From NCBI GenBank assembly GCA_949358305.1, contig OX442315.1:19308427-19372426 (forward strand): a stretch of 64,000 nt of DNA, given 5' to 3'. The stretch comes from Strigamia acuminata (lineage: Eukaryota > Arthropoda > Chilopoda > Geophilomorpha > Linotaeniidae). Below the pieces are notes generated by a model. It saw only the letters and a list, made by a program, of their open reading frames with translations, was not told where the DNA came from and did no database searches. The position numbers and the translations under genes are program-made. Position 1 is the stretch's first letter. Each line of letters begins with the position of its first letter. This document shows positions 61,501 to 64,000 of this stretch, one piece after another.

Positions 61501-64000
61501 TCTTCTTCATTTTTTTTATCCCTTCGAATGGTGAAAATTCCATTTTAATCATCCATTTCTTACCATAAAAGTAAAGGGTACAAATGGCGTGTTGCGTGGT
61601 ATTCGATACAACACACGTTGATTTATGACTAAAACCTTCTAGACCTCGTTCCAAAATTCTATTATACTTGCGCTAATGCGTCCGCAGGTGGACCGTACGT
61701 CATTTAACCTAGGTCCCCACTTTTAAGACGGCCACCGATCCCTATATATACATGAGGCAATTTTCTTAAGAGCTTTACTAGTAAGGAAAAACCCTTGCTG
61801 CAAGTGGGCTTAACCTCTCGGGACTTGCGTAAAATATACCTCTCTACAGTATATCCCATGTGAGCGCTTTAAAAAGAATTGTTTCGATATGATAGACAAC
61901 AGCTTCTAATGTATGCTAAATAGAAATCCAGCATGGGGCATGCTGTCCACCACTCACGTGTCGTTATTGACAACAGTCCCCTTTGACAAATGAGCTGCGA
62001 GCTAAGGATAAAGGAATCAGAGGATAGATAGACGGGTGTCAGTTAAGCATCCCCAAAAATCCTCCTTCCTGTTTCAATTTTAGGCTTTCTAGCCGCTTGG
62101 CATAATGATTCAACAATGCAGTAAAATGCAGAACCAACAGCAAAAAAAAGCAGGAACTTGTCATACATAAATTTTTTGCAGGACAGACATAGAAAATGCA
62201 GTACCTGGTCATCCTACGTTAATATAGAAGAAAAACATACGTGTGAATAGTAATAATGGATCTTGATTTGTAAAATAAACATCACGTAGCATTTATTCTA
62301 CCATCGTTACAGACGACGGCCATTCGTTTTTGCATAGTAACTAGCAATAACAAAAGTCGCACTCTAGTGGCATAGTTTCAACTACACGCAAAACTAACAA
62401 TACGAAACAAATGTGAAACTCATTTTACAATTTAATAAAAAGAAATAACGTACAACTTTGCAGTTGTATCTCCATTTGAAATGTAATCTCTTAGACATCT
62501 CTTTGATAAATCAGCAGTATACGCTCGTATTCTCTTTAAAGTTAATTTACAACTGCAATTTGTTTCTACACTCAAACAAACATCATTGTTAATTGGTTTT
62601 AAGAGATTTTGGACAGTTGAATCTAACGGATGTTTTCAAGAAACACTCAACAGCAAATAAAGTTTGCTGAAATATATTTACTGTTCTCCAAGATTAATTT
62701 TCTGTTTATAAAAAAAAAATTAAAAAATTAAAAAAAAAAAACCTAACACTCATTACTCTTATAACACTGAAAAGACTATTTAATCTTTCCGTTGGGCTTT
62801 TGTTCGAGGCAAACGTCCTTCGTTGATGATCGGAAGTGTGTGTGTGGCGAAGGCAGCAAATCATTTTTCTCTGTCAACCTAAAAACCGCTAAAGAAGAAC
62901 CGCCGAAGACTGCATTGAAGCCTTGATGGAACTTACATGCACTCAAAGACGGCAAACTTGACTGCACAAACTCAAAAGTCTTCGATTCGTTTAATAGAAG
63001 GAAGGGGCCCGACTTACTAATGTTATCATTAAGAAACTACTTGCTTCGTCTACCCCTTTCGCCAACCCTCTGCACAACTTTATCAAACTCAATATCTCCA
63101 CCCTTAATGAGGCCCTCTTCACCTACCTAAATGGACGCCATGCCATTTAAATCGATTAAAATTTCCCTCTGGTGCTAGTTGCAACCACCTCAATCAACAA
63201 TTGTATCTACCCCCTTTTCCCTCGCAAACAAACTCATGTTTTCTCCTCATTCATCCGTACATCTTGTTTTAGTGACAACAAAAGCGTCCACCAAAATGTG
63301 GATTAGAGATTTAGCCTCGAAACGGCTCAAGTTGAATAAAGGTTTGCTTTACCCAATTTATTGTAGTAAATTGTCAGTACAAAGCCCGAAGCTTGATAGA
63401 TCATGAAGCAACGAAAGTGGACATAAGGAAAACAAGTGGTTTGCTCGCTTTCCTTTCCACAATTCGATCCAAATCGATGGATAAAGGGGCGCTTGTATCT
63501 TTTCTTTTTGCTCTAGCCAACCCGCTGCTACTACACCCACATCGGGAGGTGTGTATCGAATAGGGATGGGGTTCTACCGAGTGACTAATACAAGAGAGAT
63601 CCCAGCCATATCGATTGGCTTTGCCCAGGCTTACAAAATATGGGAAGCGAGTGTGGGGGAGGAATAGGGCGAAGGGAGGGGAGAGTGTAGAGGAAAGAGA
63701 AAAGGACGTAAATCAATCGATTCCATTAACAAACCCACACTCCTGCGAATTCTGCTTATAAAAACGCTAACCTCGTTACAACAAAGCTACAATATAAAAA
63801 CAAGTCGATCGAGATGGGATCACCCTTCACCATAATTTATAACGCCACCATCACTCAGATTCATCATCCATCTTGGGCCAAGACACAACAAGGAAAAAAT
63901 AGAAATAAAAAATGGATGAGCACGATCTTAGAGTAATACATTCACCTTCAGTGGAGGGAGACGTAGCGCAGAGGCCGAAAATTCAATACTAGCCGCCATG
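58503..64000. other. Intergenic stretch to the window end
   Basis: No gene is seen. The stretch holds a TTC repeat (about 58674-58690), T and 21-A tracts (60154-60162 and 60168-60188), a GC-richer block at 60350-60960 with Pho- and CRE-like motifs, and a GCCGCCAT motif at the extreme right end. If Hox order is conserved, the next genes to the right would be ftz or Scr, but neither is present here. Confidence 0.5.
60168..60188. repeat. 21-A homopolymer
   Basis: Twenty-one consecutive A, preceded by a nine-T run at 60154-60162, so the pair could pair as a weak hairpin. It may vary in length. Confidence 0.85.

Overview
The window is AT-rich animal DNA, rich in homopolymers, and holds one recognisable protein-coding gene: a two-exon Hox gene on the + strand. 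It is an Antennapedia (Antp) orthologue. Exon A (25428-26406) carries the N-terminal MSSYFTNSYL block, the PRFPPYDR and SCKMQ motifs, a long Gln/Pro/His-rich region and the YPWM hexapeptide. After an intron of 8,404 bases, exon B (34811-35049) carries a complete 60-residue Antp-type homeodomain and a short 18-residue tail. The joined reading frame encodes 405 residues. The gene is clearly from an arthropod. A crustacean, possibly a branchiopod such as Daphnia, is my inference from the protein's divergence from the insect form and from the compact layout; the sequence does not prove it.

Layout. 1 to about 22.1 kb is non-coding sequence upstream of Antp, expected to face Ubx if cluster order is conserved. 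It holds simple repeats, several hairpins, a 14-bp direct repeat and, near 8.9 kb, a GAGA tract next to a CTCF-like core. 22.1-25.4 kb contains possible 5' non-coding exon material: a GC-richer block ending in tandem GTAAGT donors at 22.55 kb, and a GC-rich leader with a possible acceptor and a 45-codon upstream ORF that stops one base before the Antp ATG. 25.4-35.05 kb is the Antp coding unit. Its intron holds a cluster of three CACGTG boxes and a GC-rich island with three CTCF-like cores. 35.05 to about 41.8 kb is the likely 3' UTR and downstream region, with several AATAAA signals and four Pumilio-type sites at 38.9-40.2 kb. 41.8-64 kb is again largely non-coding. It has a GAGA/Pho-type site, a 181-bp fold-back element, a 31-codon small ORF, a GA-rich tract with a perfect CTCF-like palindrome (49.1 kb), a possible lone exon (56.2 kb), a triple E-box cluster (58.5 kb) and long A tracts.

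As a whole it looks like a Hox-cluster segment: one transcription factor in a large regulatory landscape, with no recognisable transposon-encoded protein, no second homeobox and no recognised tRNA or miRNA. The main leads are the CTCF-like/GAGA sites on either side of Antp and inside its intron (possible chromatin boundaries), the uORF abutting the Antp start codon, the unusual Antp C-terminus, and the fold-back element with the nearby small ORF. All regulatory calls are pattern matches by eye and untested.
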